Shown: piece by piece, positions 43,926 to 55,200 of the stretch
Layout of the letters: every line of letters starts with the position of its first letter
Numbering within the stretch: position 1 is the first letter of the stretch
Assembly: GCA_002359185.1 (NCBI GenBank)
Contig: DEML01000076.1
Span: 1-57,254 of the forward strand
Direction of reading: 5' to 3'
DNA: 57,254 bases
Origin: Planctomycetaceae bacterium UBA2671
Lineage (GTDB): Bacteria > Planctomycetota > Planctomycetia > Planctomycetales > Planctomycetaceae
Notes under the pieces: model-generated
Database searches by the model: none
What the model was told of the DNA's origin: nothing
What the model saw: the letters and a program-made list of their open reading frames with translations, nothing else
Translations under genes and position numbers: made by a program

Positions 43926-44393
43926 GTCCCACGAGTCGGCATCCCGGCGTGGCTGGGGATCGTGGCCTGCGGCTTTGAGAATGTTGCGGATCGTGGAGCG
44001 AGAGATGTTGTAACCCAGTTTCTTCAGGCGACCTTCGAGTAAGGTATAACCATCTCCTGTTTCTTCGTGCAGTCGCAGGACAAGTTTCTGGATATCTTCA
44101 GCAACTTTAGGACGTCCCACATTTGTCTTCTTGGTACTCCCCTGCTCTTTCTCCCGCACCCATCTCAGGAACGATTCGTATTTTACGATCGACATCAGCT
44201 CGCGCAGTTTTAGACCGATCTTCCGCCCGGCTTTGAGCAGCTTTTTGCGTTCGGCTTTCGTGGTGTGGATTCGTTCCGGAAGACGGGCTCGAAGAATCTC
44301 ATTTTCTTTCTTGAGATAGGCAATCTGACGAGCCAGTTCCTGCTGAGTCAGTGAAGCCAGCATGACGAATAGTGGATGCAGTGTTCGACGCAT
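43926..44393 (-). pseudogene. Truncated transposase (rve/integrase-core type), copy A
   Basis: N-terminal part of a planctomycete rve-type transposase. From ATG 44393 (aaggtga upstream) it reads MRRTLHPLFVMLASLTQQEL, helical leucine-zipper-like block, then KVAEDIQKLVLRLHEETGDG and a HTH segment (RLKKLGYNISRSTIRNIL). It stops at DSWD exactly at the attR edge, and the rve catalytic domain is missing. The frame continues a few codons into the att repeat. About 85-90% identical to the second copy at 44834-45225. Confidence 0.8.
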
Positions 44394-44605
44394 GGAATCA
44401 CCTTTGGATCTGTTATCGAAGGTCTTCCGCTGACCGAACATCATTTTTGCACCCCACTGGGAGATGGGGAGAGTAGTTTAGAGTACTCCGATGTGGTGCT
44501 GATTCCCAACGAAATGTTCTGAAGCATTTTTTTGCACCCCGAAATGACTCTGAGCGCGCTCAAAAACCTCCGAAAATCTCTCCAAATACGCGCTTGGCTT
44601 GATTT

Positions 44606-44637
44606 CTGTTAACCATAGGGTTCCAGGTTCGTACCTG
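44606..44637 (+). pseudogene. tRNA-Asn 3'-half-like relic, copy A
   Basis: ctgttaacc, then aggg, ccaggttcgtacctg: aligns with the anticodon loop (ctgttaacc), variable (gggt) and T arm (aggttcg) of the tRNA-Asn at 36089. The T stem shortens to cagg / cctg. Degenerate; the resemblance is by eye. Confidence 0.45.
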
Positions 44638-44833
44638 TTTGCTCAGGTGACGGGGTCACCATTAGAGACTCGAACTCTTGTAATCCTATGCCAGTTAACG
44701 ACTTATGGATTTATACGCGCGCAAAGTAGTTCGAACGGGGTGTAGAACGGGGAGGGCGATTGCTAAAATTAAGAAGGAACTGTTTGACGACCCGACAGTA
44801 CCCAACGCCACAATTGACGCTCATCTTGAGGAT

Positions 44834-45225
44834 GAGATATTGTATCCGAGTCGTTTCAGTCGACCTTCGAGTAAGGTGTAGCCATCCCCCGTTTCTTCAT
44901 GCAGTCGCAGGACCAGTTTCTGAATGTCTTCTGCAACCTTGGGACGGTCTACTATTGTCTTCTTGGTACTCCCCTGCTCTTTCTCCCGCAACCATCTCAG
45001 GAACGATTCGTATTTCACGATCGACATCAGCTCTCGCAGTTTTGGACCGATCTTCCGCCCGGCTTTGAGCAGTTTCTTTCGTTCCGCTTTTGTGGTGTGA
45101 ATTCGTTCCGGCAAACGGGCTCGGAGAATCTCATTTTCTTTCTTGAGATAGGTAATCTGGCGGGCCAGTTCCTGCTGAGTGAGTGACATCAGCATGACGA
45201 ACAACGGATGCAATGTGCGACGCAT
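44834..45225 (-). pseudogene. Truncated transposase (rve/integrase-core type), copy B
   Basis: Second copy of the N-terminal transposase part, from ATG 45225 (MRRTLHPLFVMLMSLTQQEL). It aligns with copy A until LGYNIS, where an unrelated sequence (SSR, stop) begins at about 44834. No catalytic domain. The 44745-44830 interval between the copies encodes a short unrelated fragment (KKELFDDPTVPNATIDAHLE in frame). Confidence 0.8.
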
Positions 45226-45437
45226 GGAATCACCTTTGGATCTGTAATTTAAGGTCTTCCGGTGACCGAACATCATTTTTGCACCCCGCTGGGAGTTGGG
45301 GAGAGTAATTCAGAGTACTCCGTTGAGGCTCGTATTCCCAATCAAATGTTCACAAGTACGTTTTTGCACCCCGAAATGACTATGAGCGCGCTCAAAAATC
45401 GCCGAAAATCTCTCCAAATACGCGATTTGCTTGATTT

Positions 45438-45464
45438 CTGTTAACCATAGGGTTCCAGGTTCGA
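45438..45464 (+). pseudogene. tRNA-Asn 3'-half-like relic, copy B
   Basis: ctgttaaccatagggttcca then ggttcga: the same relic as at 44606, 832 bp away. The sequence after ggttcga is decayed. Confidence 0.45.
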
Positions 45465-45580
45465 AAGAGTGTCAATAGGTGACGGGGTCACCATTATGGA
45501 CTCGAACTATTGTAATTCATTACCAATCAAAGACTTATGGATTTATACGCGCGCATTGTGGTTCGTTCAGAGTGTAAAAC

Positions 45581-46018
45581 GAGGAGGAAGGATACTCGCT
45601 CAATTACCTCCAGGAGCAACACATTACACTCGCCGAAGTCAACGCCGATCACTGGAAGAGCTGGGTGCATCAACGATTGGAAACACCGCTTGATCAGCCC
45701 GGCGCAATGACGCTGTTTCAGGCACCCTCGCATGAGCACTTATTGCTGGCCAAATACCTGATGACCGAACGCAAGGTCGCATAGTTTATGCCGGGGCGTG
45801 ATGTTGTGACCCGCTGGGAACGGATCCGCAAGAACAATCACTGGTTCGATGCGTTGTATAACGCCTGTGCTGCCGGGCATGTCTCTGGTGTGAGACTGCT
45901 GGAAGAAGAACGTGTGAAACCGGAGCCGAGACGCAAGATGAGTGAGATGGCTGAGGACAAACGACGCCAGCGTGGGACCATTGATCATGAGCGTTGGGAA
46001 GAGATGCGGAGGCGGTGA
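45581..46018 (+). pseudogene. Phage terminase large-subunit (GpA-like) remnant
   Basis: In one frame: NYLQEQHITLAEVNADHWKS, WVHQRLETPLDQPGAMTLFQ, APSHEHLLLAKYLMTERKVA, an in-frame TAG at about 45782, then FMPGRDVVTRWERIRKNNHW and FDALYNACAAGHVSGVRLLE. The NNHWFDALYNACAAGH block is the C-terminal signature of terminase GpA-like proteins in planctomycete prophages (recollection). N-terminal ATPase and most of the nuclease are missing. The part after the stop could be expressed from ATG 45788 but is probably decayed. Confidence 0.65.
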
Positions 46019-46125
46019 TCAATTAAATATGAACAGGTGTATGATTTAACATTTAGCCTGTAAAAAATGAATCCATCACGTTTTATGTGTATTTTCTTAC
46101 ATTTGAGTTAACTTACTCAATTTAA

Positions 46126-46153
46126 TTGTTATTGCATGATCATTTGGTAATAT
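46126..46153 (+). promoter_or_regulatory. Candidate promoter of the giant surface-protein gene
   Basis: TTGTTA, 16-bp spacer, TAATAT, about 80 bp before the ATG. Plausible but weak; the rest of the 46019-46233 gap is AT-rich and unremarkable. Confidence 0.3.
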
Positions 46154-46233
46154 GTCGGAGCAAATCCATCTCCTCACCCCCCCCACTCCACCACTATTTA
46201 ATTTCATTTTTTTTAATACCTACAGGTTCATCC

Positions 46234-49200
46234 ATGGTTCGCTGGAATTCTCTGGGGAGATTGTTTTTCTCATCTCCGATTTTTAAATACTTAGCGATGC
46301 AAGCTCTGTTAAGGGGTAAATGTCGGCGTCAAACTGTTCGCAATAACCAGTACTACGGATTTGGTAGCACAGAAATGTGCGAAACGCGTACTTTGCTTTC
46401 TGGAGTGGAATTAATATCGCTCAGTGATCCTGCGAATCCAGGAGACGCTGCTGGCGGTCAGAATGCATCAATGAGCGGTGATGGACGATACGTGGTCTTC
46501 GAAAGCCTTTCGACGAATTTAGTGGCTGGTCAAATCGATACCAATAACGCTACGGATATTTTTTTACTGGATCGTGATACAGGAGTCATATCGTTAGTCA
46601 GCCATACTGGAGACGGACTGACGACTGCTAACTCGCAATCAGCAAATGCGAAAATCAGCGACGATGGTTCAACGATCGTCTATGAATCAAACACTACGAA
46701 TCTGGTAAGTGGAGTCACGTATTACTCGGGTACAAATATCTTCCTGTACTCAGCATATACTGATAGCAATCGTCTGGTCAGTCATCGCAATGACAATCCA
46801 TTAAGGACCGGAAATCACGATTCCAGCAAAGCTTCCCTCAGTGCAGATGGGAATACAGTCGTATTTCAGTCTCAATCTACAGATTTGATCAACTGGCTGA
46901 CGAATGAAAACGGTTACGCGAACGATGTGTTTGTGTATTCGGCATTAACAGATAACGTCCAACTTGTCAGCCACATTGGTGATGGTGAAACGACTGGAAA
47001 TCAAACCTCGTTCAATGCGGTTATCAGCGCAGATGGTTCGGCTATTGCCTATCAGTCATATTCTACAGATCTGATCAACGGAATGACCGATGACAATGGC
47101 ACAGGTTCCGATATTTTCCTCTATTCGGTCTCATCAGCATCGAACAGCTTGGTCAGTCATACAGCCGGAGATTATCTGACAACAGGGAATAAGCAATCTT
47201 ATAATCCAGTGATCAGTGCAGATGGCACGACACTGGCTTATGAATCCACTTCATCGAATCTCATCAGTGGGGGAATGTTTACTTCAAGTTACAGGAATAT
47301 CTTTGTTTATTCGACAGTGACTGACACCAGTAGCCTTGTCAGTCATGTAGCAGGAAATGAATTGGGCACTGTAAGTGGCCATTCCATGAAAGCAGTAATC
47401 AGTGCAGATGGTTCAGCAATTGCCTATCAGTCTCAGCAGCGGAACCTGGTCAGTGGGATGACCGACACTAACGGCTCTGGATACGATGTATTTCTATACT
47501 CTGTGGCAACTGCGACAAACAGTCTGGTCAATCATACTGGGGATGGCCTGAAATCCTCGGATAATGAATCCATTAATGCGGTGATCAGTGCAGATGGCTC
47601 AGCGGTTGCTTACGAATCCACTTCAACCGATATCCTGGTTGGTATGCCTCAGGAATATGGAATAGGCTCAACTGATGTCTTTCTCTATTCGGTAGCAACG
47701 GCCACGAATTCTCTTATTTCCCATAAGGGGGACGGACTGACTGGTGCAGGTCTTGATAGTGAAAATGCCATCCTCAGTACGGATGGTTCTATTGTCATTT
47801 TTCAATCCCGATCACTGGAAATTGACGAGAATTCGATTGATTATGAATACACTACAGATCTCTTTGCTTTTGATACGGCAACTACTCAAGTTGAATTGTT
47901 GAGTACTCTTAATCCTGTTGTTCCTAATCGTGCTGCAGGTGTCAAAATTTATGGTGAGGTCTTATCCAGTATTGAAAGTTATCCAATTTCAGTCAGTGCC
48001 GATGGTCGTTATGTCGTTTACGAAAGTAATGCCAGAAATATCCTGCCAGGTGTACTTGATAATAATGGATTTATAGACGTCTTTCTGTTGGATCGAAAAA
48101 CAGGCGTCACTTCTCTAGTCAGTCATCTCGGAGATGGAGTGACAACTGGGCTATCAAATTCTTTTAATGCTCAGATCAGTGCTAATGGATCAGCGGTCGT
48201 CTACCAATCGGGAGTGAGAAATCTAGTTAGCGGCATGGTCGATGCCAATGTTATTGGGACAGACCTTTTTCTATACGATGTCGCGACGGGAACAAACAGA
48301 TTGATCAGCCATTCCGGGGATAGCCTGACCACTGGAAATGGTCAGGCTGATTCTGCAGTGATTAGTGCTGATGGGAAAACGGTAGCTTTTGTCTCGTCTG
48401 CAACCAACCTGGTCGAGGGTGTGACCGATGCAAATGGTCATACTCAAGATGTCTTTCTCTTTTCGGCAGAAACAAATGCTATTCGACTGGTCAGTCACAC
48501 TGGTGATGAACTGACAACCGGCAACTATCGATCACTTAACCCGAATCTCAGTGCAGATGGATTTACAGTAGCATTTGAATCTCAGGCAACAGATCTCATC
48601 GATGGGGTTATCGATGTCAACGGGACTGATTCAGATGTCTTCCTGTTTTTAGCAGGAACATCGAATCTCAGACTAGTCAGTCATACCGGAGACGGCATCA
48701 CCACTGGCAATGATAATTCCTATTCTGCCTCGATCAGTGCTGATGGTTCAATGCTTGCATTTGGTTCCTCATCAACCAATCTGGTCAGTGGAATGACTGA
48801 CACCAATGGATCTTCCTCTGATATTTTTCAGTATTCGACAGCAACAAATAGTAATCTGCTGGTTAGTCATACGGGTGATGGATTAACAACCGGCAATGGG
48901 AAATCTGAAGAGGCAGAAATCAGTAAGGATGGCTCAGCTATCGTTTTTCAGTCAGAGGCGACGAACCTGATCAGCGGAGTTACCGATACCAATGGTTCAG
49001 ACCTCGATGTTTTTCTTTATTCTATCGCTACCGGCTCCAACAATCTTGTCAGCCACTCCTGGGATAGCCTGACAACCGGAGACAATGAATCCTACAATGC
49101 CTCTATCAGTGCAGATGGCAAATCTGTGGCCTATGAATCGATCGCCACAAACCTGTTGGAAGTTTTCTATAATCGTAATGCAACTACCAATGGTCAGGAT

Positions 49201-52200
49201 GTCTTTCTTTACACATCGGCAGAACGCTCCAACCTGCTCGTCAGTCATACGGGAAATGGTGTTTCAACCTCCCGACAAGGTGCCTACGAACCTGCTCTTT
49301 CTGAGGATGGAAAGTTTATCGGATTTTATTCCGCTGGCGATTTCATGAAAGATGATTTCAACCAGGTGCTGGACGTCTACGCACTGCAACTCCCTCCTGA
49401 AACTATTGTCGTGACGACGCGCCATGATGAAAACGATGGAACAATTGATCCTACTCAGGGGACAGGCACTTCCCTTCGGGAGGCGATCATTGCAGCGAAC
49501 GCATACCCTGACTCGAATATTATTACATTCGCATCGAATTTATTCGGAGGTAATGTTGATGTTTCTTTAGATAGTTTTGATGGATTAGATGAAGATGAAT
49601 CAATATATGGTGACTTTGACATCACCAGTCACATCACCATTATGGTATCTGACCCAAGGATGGTAAAAATTTATGGGGCGTGGCTTCCAAATGAGCCCTT
49701 TTCTGGAGATCGAATATTTGAAATACTGTCAGGTGGAACACTTGTTTTAGATAACGTAACGGTCAGTAGAGGCGAAAATGAAAAGGGAGCAGGCTTATTT
49801 GTGAATGAAGGAGGGACTCTTGAAGTCAACAATTCAATCATCACAGACAACGAGTCAACGACAGGAGGAGGAATATATAATCTAGGTGAACTCTCCATAA
49901 CGAATTCCACAATTTCGCGTAATACAGCAGTTACTGATGGAGCAGGTTTGTACAACAATGGAAATGCTGTCATCAAATATTCCACATTCGCATACAACAC
50001 TTCAGGTGGTTACGGCGGAGGAATCTTCAATGATGATTCTGGAGAACTCACAGTCATTAATACAACTATTTCCCAAAACAGTGCCTCGACAGGAGGAGCA
50101 TTAGCGACAAGCGGCACGACTCTCATAAGAAACTCCACGTTCGCCTATAATACTGCTGATCTTGTTGGTGGAATTATAGAATCAGGAGGAAGCACAACCC
50201 TCTACAATTCCATTATCAGCGATCACACGACAGGAGATCTGCAGGGAACTTTCACTGGGGCGAACAATCTGATTGAAGATGGGAGCGGTACAGGATTATT
50301 TGGCACCATCACAGGTGACCCAAGGCTGGAGGATTTAAAGATTAATGGTGGGGCAACGCATACCCATGCATTATTAAAAAATTCCATTGCCATTGATGCG
50401 GGGAATGATTCTTTCGCAATAGATGAATTTGGGCACTCTCTGACCCGTGATCAAAGAACATCTCTTCGATTTGTTAATACGGTGGATATCGGTGCCTATG
50501 AAGCAATTACCGAGACTATTGTCATCACAACTGCTGTCGATGAAAATGATGGTAGTCTCGACCCTGACGCAGGGACAGGTATCTCATTGCGGGAAGCAAT
50601 CATCGCGGCAAATATTTCGAGTGGTTTAAACCATATTGTATTTGATCAAGAATTGAACAATTCTCCCTTCATTTTTTCACTTGAAACAACAGATCCCTAC
50701 GACCATTCGGCTAACTTTGGGGACTTGGTAATCAAGGATGACCTCATAATCGAAGGGAATGGGATTGATGTTACTATTCTGGATGGGGGACAGATCGATA
50801 GATTGTTTGCGATCGAAAATAATGCGACTGTTGAAATTAGCAACCTGACTCTTAGTGGGGGTAGTGCCACAGTAAGTGGAGGAGCCATATACATGTCGTC
50901 CAGTACGGTCAACATCGATACGGTTGCATTTCGCAATAATTACTCAGGAAGCACAGGGGGAGCAATCTCGGTACATTCCTCCCAAGGTTTTCTGACAGTC
51001 AAAAACTCATATTTCTATTCCAATACTGCTGAGGAATTAGGAGGGGGCATATATTTAAATTACGGCAATCTCGATATTTCGAACACAGTGTTCGACTCCA
51101 ATATTGCCTTGGATGACGGAGGCGGCATCTATGGATGGAATGCTGATGTTTCTGTAGCAGATTCCTATTTTACGAGAAATGTTGGTAGTAACAATGGAGG
51201 TGGGATTCACAAGATCGGAACAAACCTTCGAATCACAAATTCAACATTTGCCCAAAACATCGCAAATCGAGGAGCTGGAGTCTACACAAACTATGTTGGT
51301 ACAGTCATAACAAATAGTACCTTTTCTGGAAATACTAGCGGCACACAGGGTTCAGCTATTTATACCGATTCACTTCTACCAACTATTATTCTCAATTCAA
51401 CCTTCATAAACAATCACGCCTATTCTGCGACAAGTTCTTCATCTGGAAAAGTGATTTATAAACGGTATTCTTCCAATGATGTTTTAATTCATAATACTCT
51501 GATAGCGAACAACATCACAGGTTTGGGCAAATCTACCTCAGGAATCAGTGATAATTTCAATTCCAATAGTTCAAATAATCTCATCGACAATCCCAGTCAA
51601 GCAGGATCGCTTATTCATAACACGAATGGCAACATCATCGGTGATGGTTTGGGAAACCTTCTCTCTGTAGATCAAATTATCGATCCTGTGTTGAGAGACA
51701 ACGGCTCAGGAATACCTACACATTCGTTAGTTTCCAATTCGGTCGCCATCGACGCTGGGAATCCCCTCCTGCTTCCAGATGATGTCAATGATGTCGACGG
51801 AGACAGTGATATCTCTGAACCCATTCCATTCGATCAGCGTGGAGTTGGCTATGTGCGAATTCTTGGTTCAGGATTAGATATCGGTGCTTTTGAGTATAAT
51901 CCTCAGCAAGTCGAAATTAGCCTGGACTCTTCCAATAACCTGTTGATTTCCTCCATCAACGGCACTTCGGATGATGAGCTGACTCTTAAGTTCGATGATC
52001 AAAATAATCAGTTAATTATTACTGATGCCAATAACCTGCTGGTCACTTCAATTTTTGGTGCTAATGGTAACAACTCCAATTCCATCACAATTCCGATCAC
52101 ATCTTTCTCTGGCGAAAATATCATTTTCAATGGAGGTGCTGGTGATGATGTTTTGATTGTTGATTTTTCTCTGGGAGAATTCACGAAAAATATTATCTTC

Positions 52201-55200
52201 AATGGGGAAGGTCAGACGAAAGGCGATGAGCTGGTTCTTACAGGTGGTAGTTTTGACACAGTGACACACTCATTGACCAATGCGAATGATGGCAGCATTG
52301 ATCTAGACGGAATTACAATCACCTACACCGGGCTGGAACCCATCAGTGATTATAATGTGGCTGTGAACCGAGTCTTCGAGTTCACAGGAGCAGCCGAGAC
52401 AATTACGCTCTCCGATAACGGAATTTCCGATGATGGTTTTTCATTAATCGATTCAACACTTGGCGAATCCGTTGCCTTTGCTAATCCCACTGGGGCATTG
52501 ACAATCAATACGACGACAGGAAGCGGAACCGATTTCATCAATGTGGAAAGACTTGATTCCTCATTCGATGCGAACCTGAATATCATTACAGATAGAGACA
52601 CAGGTGAAGAAGATGTGGTTACATTTCAGACGAACACCCTCGATCTCGGGACTGGGGCACTCTATGTAACGGGTGATGAGATTCAACTCGATGTTGGCAT
52701 TAACACTGGCGGTTCGCAATTATTCAGTGGGAAGGTTTTACTCGGTGCAGATCTCACTCTGCTTAGTGGTGATACCGTCACTTTCACCAATTCCCTCGAT
52801 GGAACTCATAATCTCGTTGTCGAAGCCGAAGGCGATGTGAATTTTAACGGCAACGTGGGTGACGACCAGGCATTGGCCTCTCTGACGATCGACGATTCCT
52901 CCCATACCACCAACAACGTGAACTTCTTTGGCTCACTGAATACGACAGGCAGCTTCACCCAGAATGCCGGGAGTGGAACCACGGTCTTTCTTGACAGTAC
53001 GATTGGTTTAAATCTGGATGTCACAACCAATAATGTTATATTCCTGCTCGGAAGTTCCCAAGTTTCCGGCACTGTCTCCGTTGATGCGGCGACATCAATC
53101 GAAGTCGGTGGAGCAATTGAAACTTCAGGAAGTCATGGAATTCAATTTGACGCTGGACAGGACATCGGGATTAATAGCCACGGTAGTCTGACCACCGATA
53201 ATGGCAACCTGACACTAAACGCGAATGTTTCAGGAACGACAACAGGAGAATTCAGCGGCATTGCCATCGATGGAGGTTCATTAACGACAACTTCTGGTGC
53301 AATAACCTTAACGGGAACCGGAGGAAATACTGGTGTTAGTACTGGTATTCTTCTTTCTGATAACGCGAAAGTAGAATCTCACGGGGCCGGAACGATTACT
53401 CTCAATGGGTTCGGTCATGGTATGGGAAATGGGATTGAAATAGAAAGTTCTGCCCAGATTCTTTCCACCGATGGCAATATCCAACTGACAGGGATTACGA
53501 CGGGCAATAAGGGAGTAACACTCGAAGCCGGACTCATTTCCACAGATGGCACCGCTTCAGTCACTATTAATGGAACCGGTGGCACAACTGGAGATGGGCA
53601 TGGCGTCAATTTCGATTCTGCATCTCAAATAGAACTGTCTGGAAGCGGTAGTATCGATGTCACTGGAACGTCAACAATGGGTTCTGAAATCCGCTTGGCA
53701 CTGGGACCTGATGGGTTTATCAACACTGCGGCTACAGGATTTACTCTCGCTTACATGGGTGTGCAAACTTATCACAGCGAAATCGATATTGAAGACGAGA
53801 GTGTCTTGAATGGATTGATGATTAACTTCCAAGACGGCATCAGTGGATCGAGTGATCTCACAATTGATCTTAGAATTGATGGACCATCGCCATTTGATGT
53901 CAATGACAATGGAATACCTGACATTTTCGAGGACCTGAATGGGGATGGGCTCATTGATGGAACAAACATAAATTATGCTCAAGTTGCTCAGTTTTTAAGT
54001 CTCCGGGGCTCAGCTACAGTAAAAGAGAATACAACGTCTGATTTTGCGGGCAATATTACAATTGCGACTGGTCAGTTCCATGTGCATGGTGACACCACAA
54101 ATGCAACCTCATCGGTTACTGTTTTAAGTAGTGCATTTCTGCTTGGAACGGGTTCGATTCTGGGGGATGTGTTCATTGAAAATGGAGGCCTGTTCACTCC
54201 CGGTCCAATTCCTACACAATTTGAACTCGGCAATCTGACACTGAATACTGGAGCTATATTCGCAGTTGATCTCGAAGGAGCTGCTGCCGGAACCGAATAC
54301 GATCAACTGCTTGTTACAGGAGCCTCACGCATAGTGAACCTGAATGGATCGACCCTGGATATCGATCTTGATGGGACTTTCGCGCCTATCGTAGGCTCAC
54401 AATTCATAATTATTGATAGTGAGGATGCTGAATCAGACATCAATGGAACTTTCGACGGACTGGCGGAAGGAGCAACCTTCATGGCCGACGGTCAATTGTT
54501 TTCAATTACTTATGCAGGGGGAGATGGCAATGATGTCGTCCTGACAGCTCTGGCCAATGGAACGATTGTTGTAACAACGGCTAATGATGAAAATGATGGC
54601 GGATTAGATCCTGAAGCGGGCGCGGGTGTCTCGCTGAGAGAAGCGATCATTGCCGCCAATCTGAATATGAATGCAGATACGATTACTTTTGATCCCAGCC
54701 TCAATGGGATGACGTTATTGTTAACCATCATGGGAACTCAGGAAGAAGCCTCTATTGATGGTGATCTAGATATTAAATCCCATGTGAGCATTGATGCTCA
54801 GGGGCAGAATATCACTATTGATGGCGGTAGTGATCTCGCTTCTGGGGGAGTCGATACAGGAATTGGCGAGCGCATATTTCATGTATTGAGAAATGGATTT
54901 TTAGGGCTGAAAGGAATCACAATTACCGGTGGGGCAGTTGAAGGTCCTAATGACGATGGTGCGACACCTGTAGATGCGGAAGATGGCACGGGTGGTGGCA
55001 TACGGATCAGTCAGTATGCTGAAGGTCGTATTGTCGATTCAATAATATCCGGAAATTTCGCGGAATCAGGTGGGGGCATTTACAGCCAAGGTACGCTCAC
55101 GATTCTAGATTCAGTTATTACAGGGAATTCCACACATGGCGATGGTGGTGGTCTGACATTGAATGGTAAACAAACAATTACAAACTCTATCATATCCGGT

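Larger units (their letters stand above)
44003..45572. repeat. Tandem duplication, 832-bp offset
   Basis: The stretch 44003-44740 is repeated at 44835-45572 with constant 832-bp offset and about 85-90% identity by eye. Each unit holds a truncated transposase 5' part, its upstream region (with tttttgcacccc repeats), a cgcgctcaaaaa segment, and a degenerate tRNA-Asn-like segment. After the duplication the sequences diverge into different protein remnants. Confidence 0.8.

Noticed and set aside
44760..45068. Plus-strand 102-aa frame in the duplicated region
   Set aside because: Antisense to the transposase remnant; no start signal.
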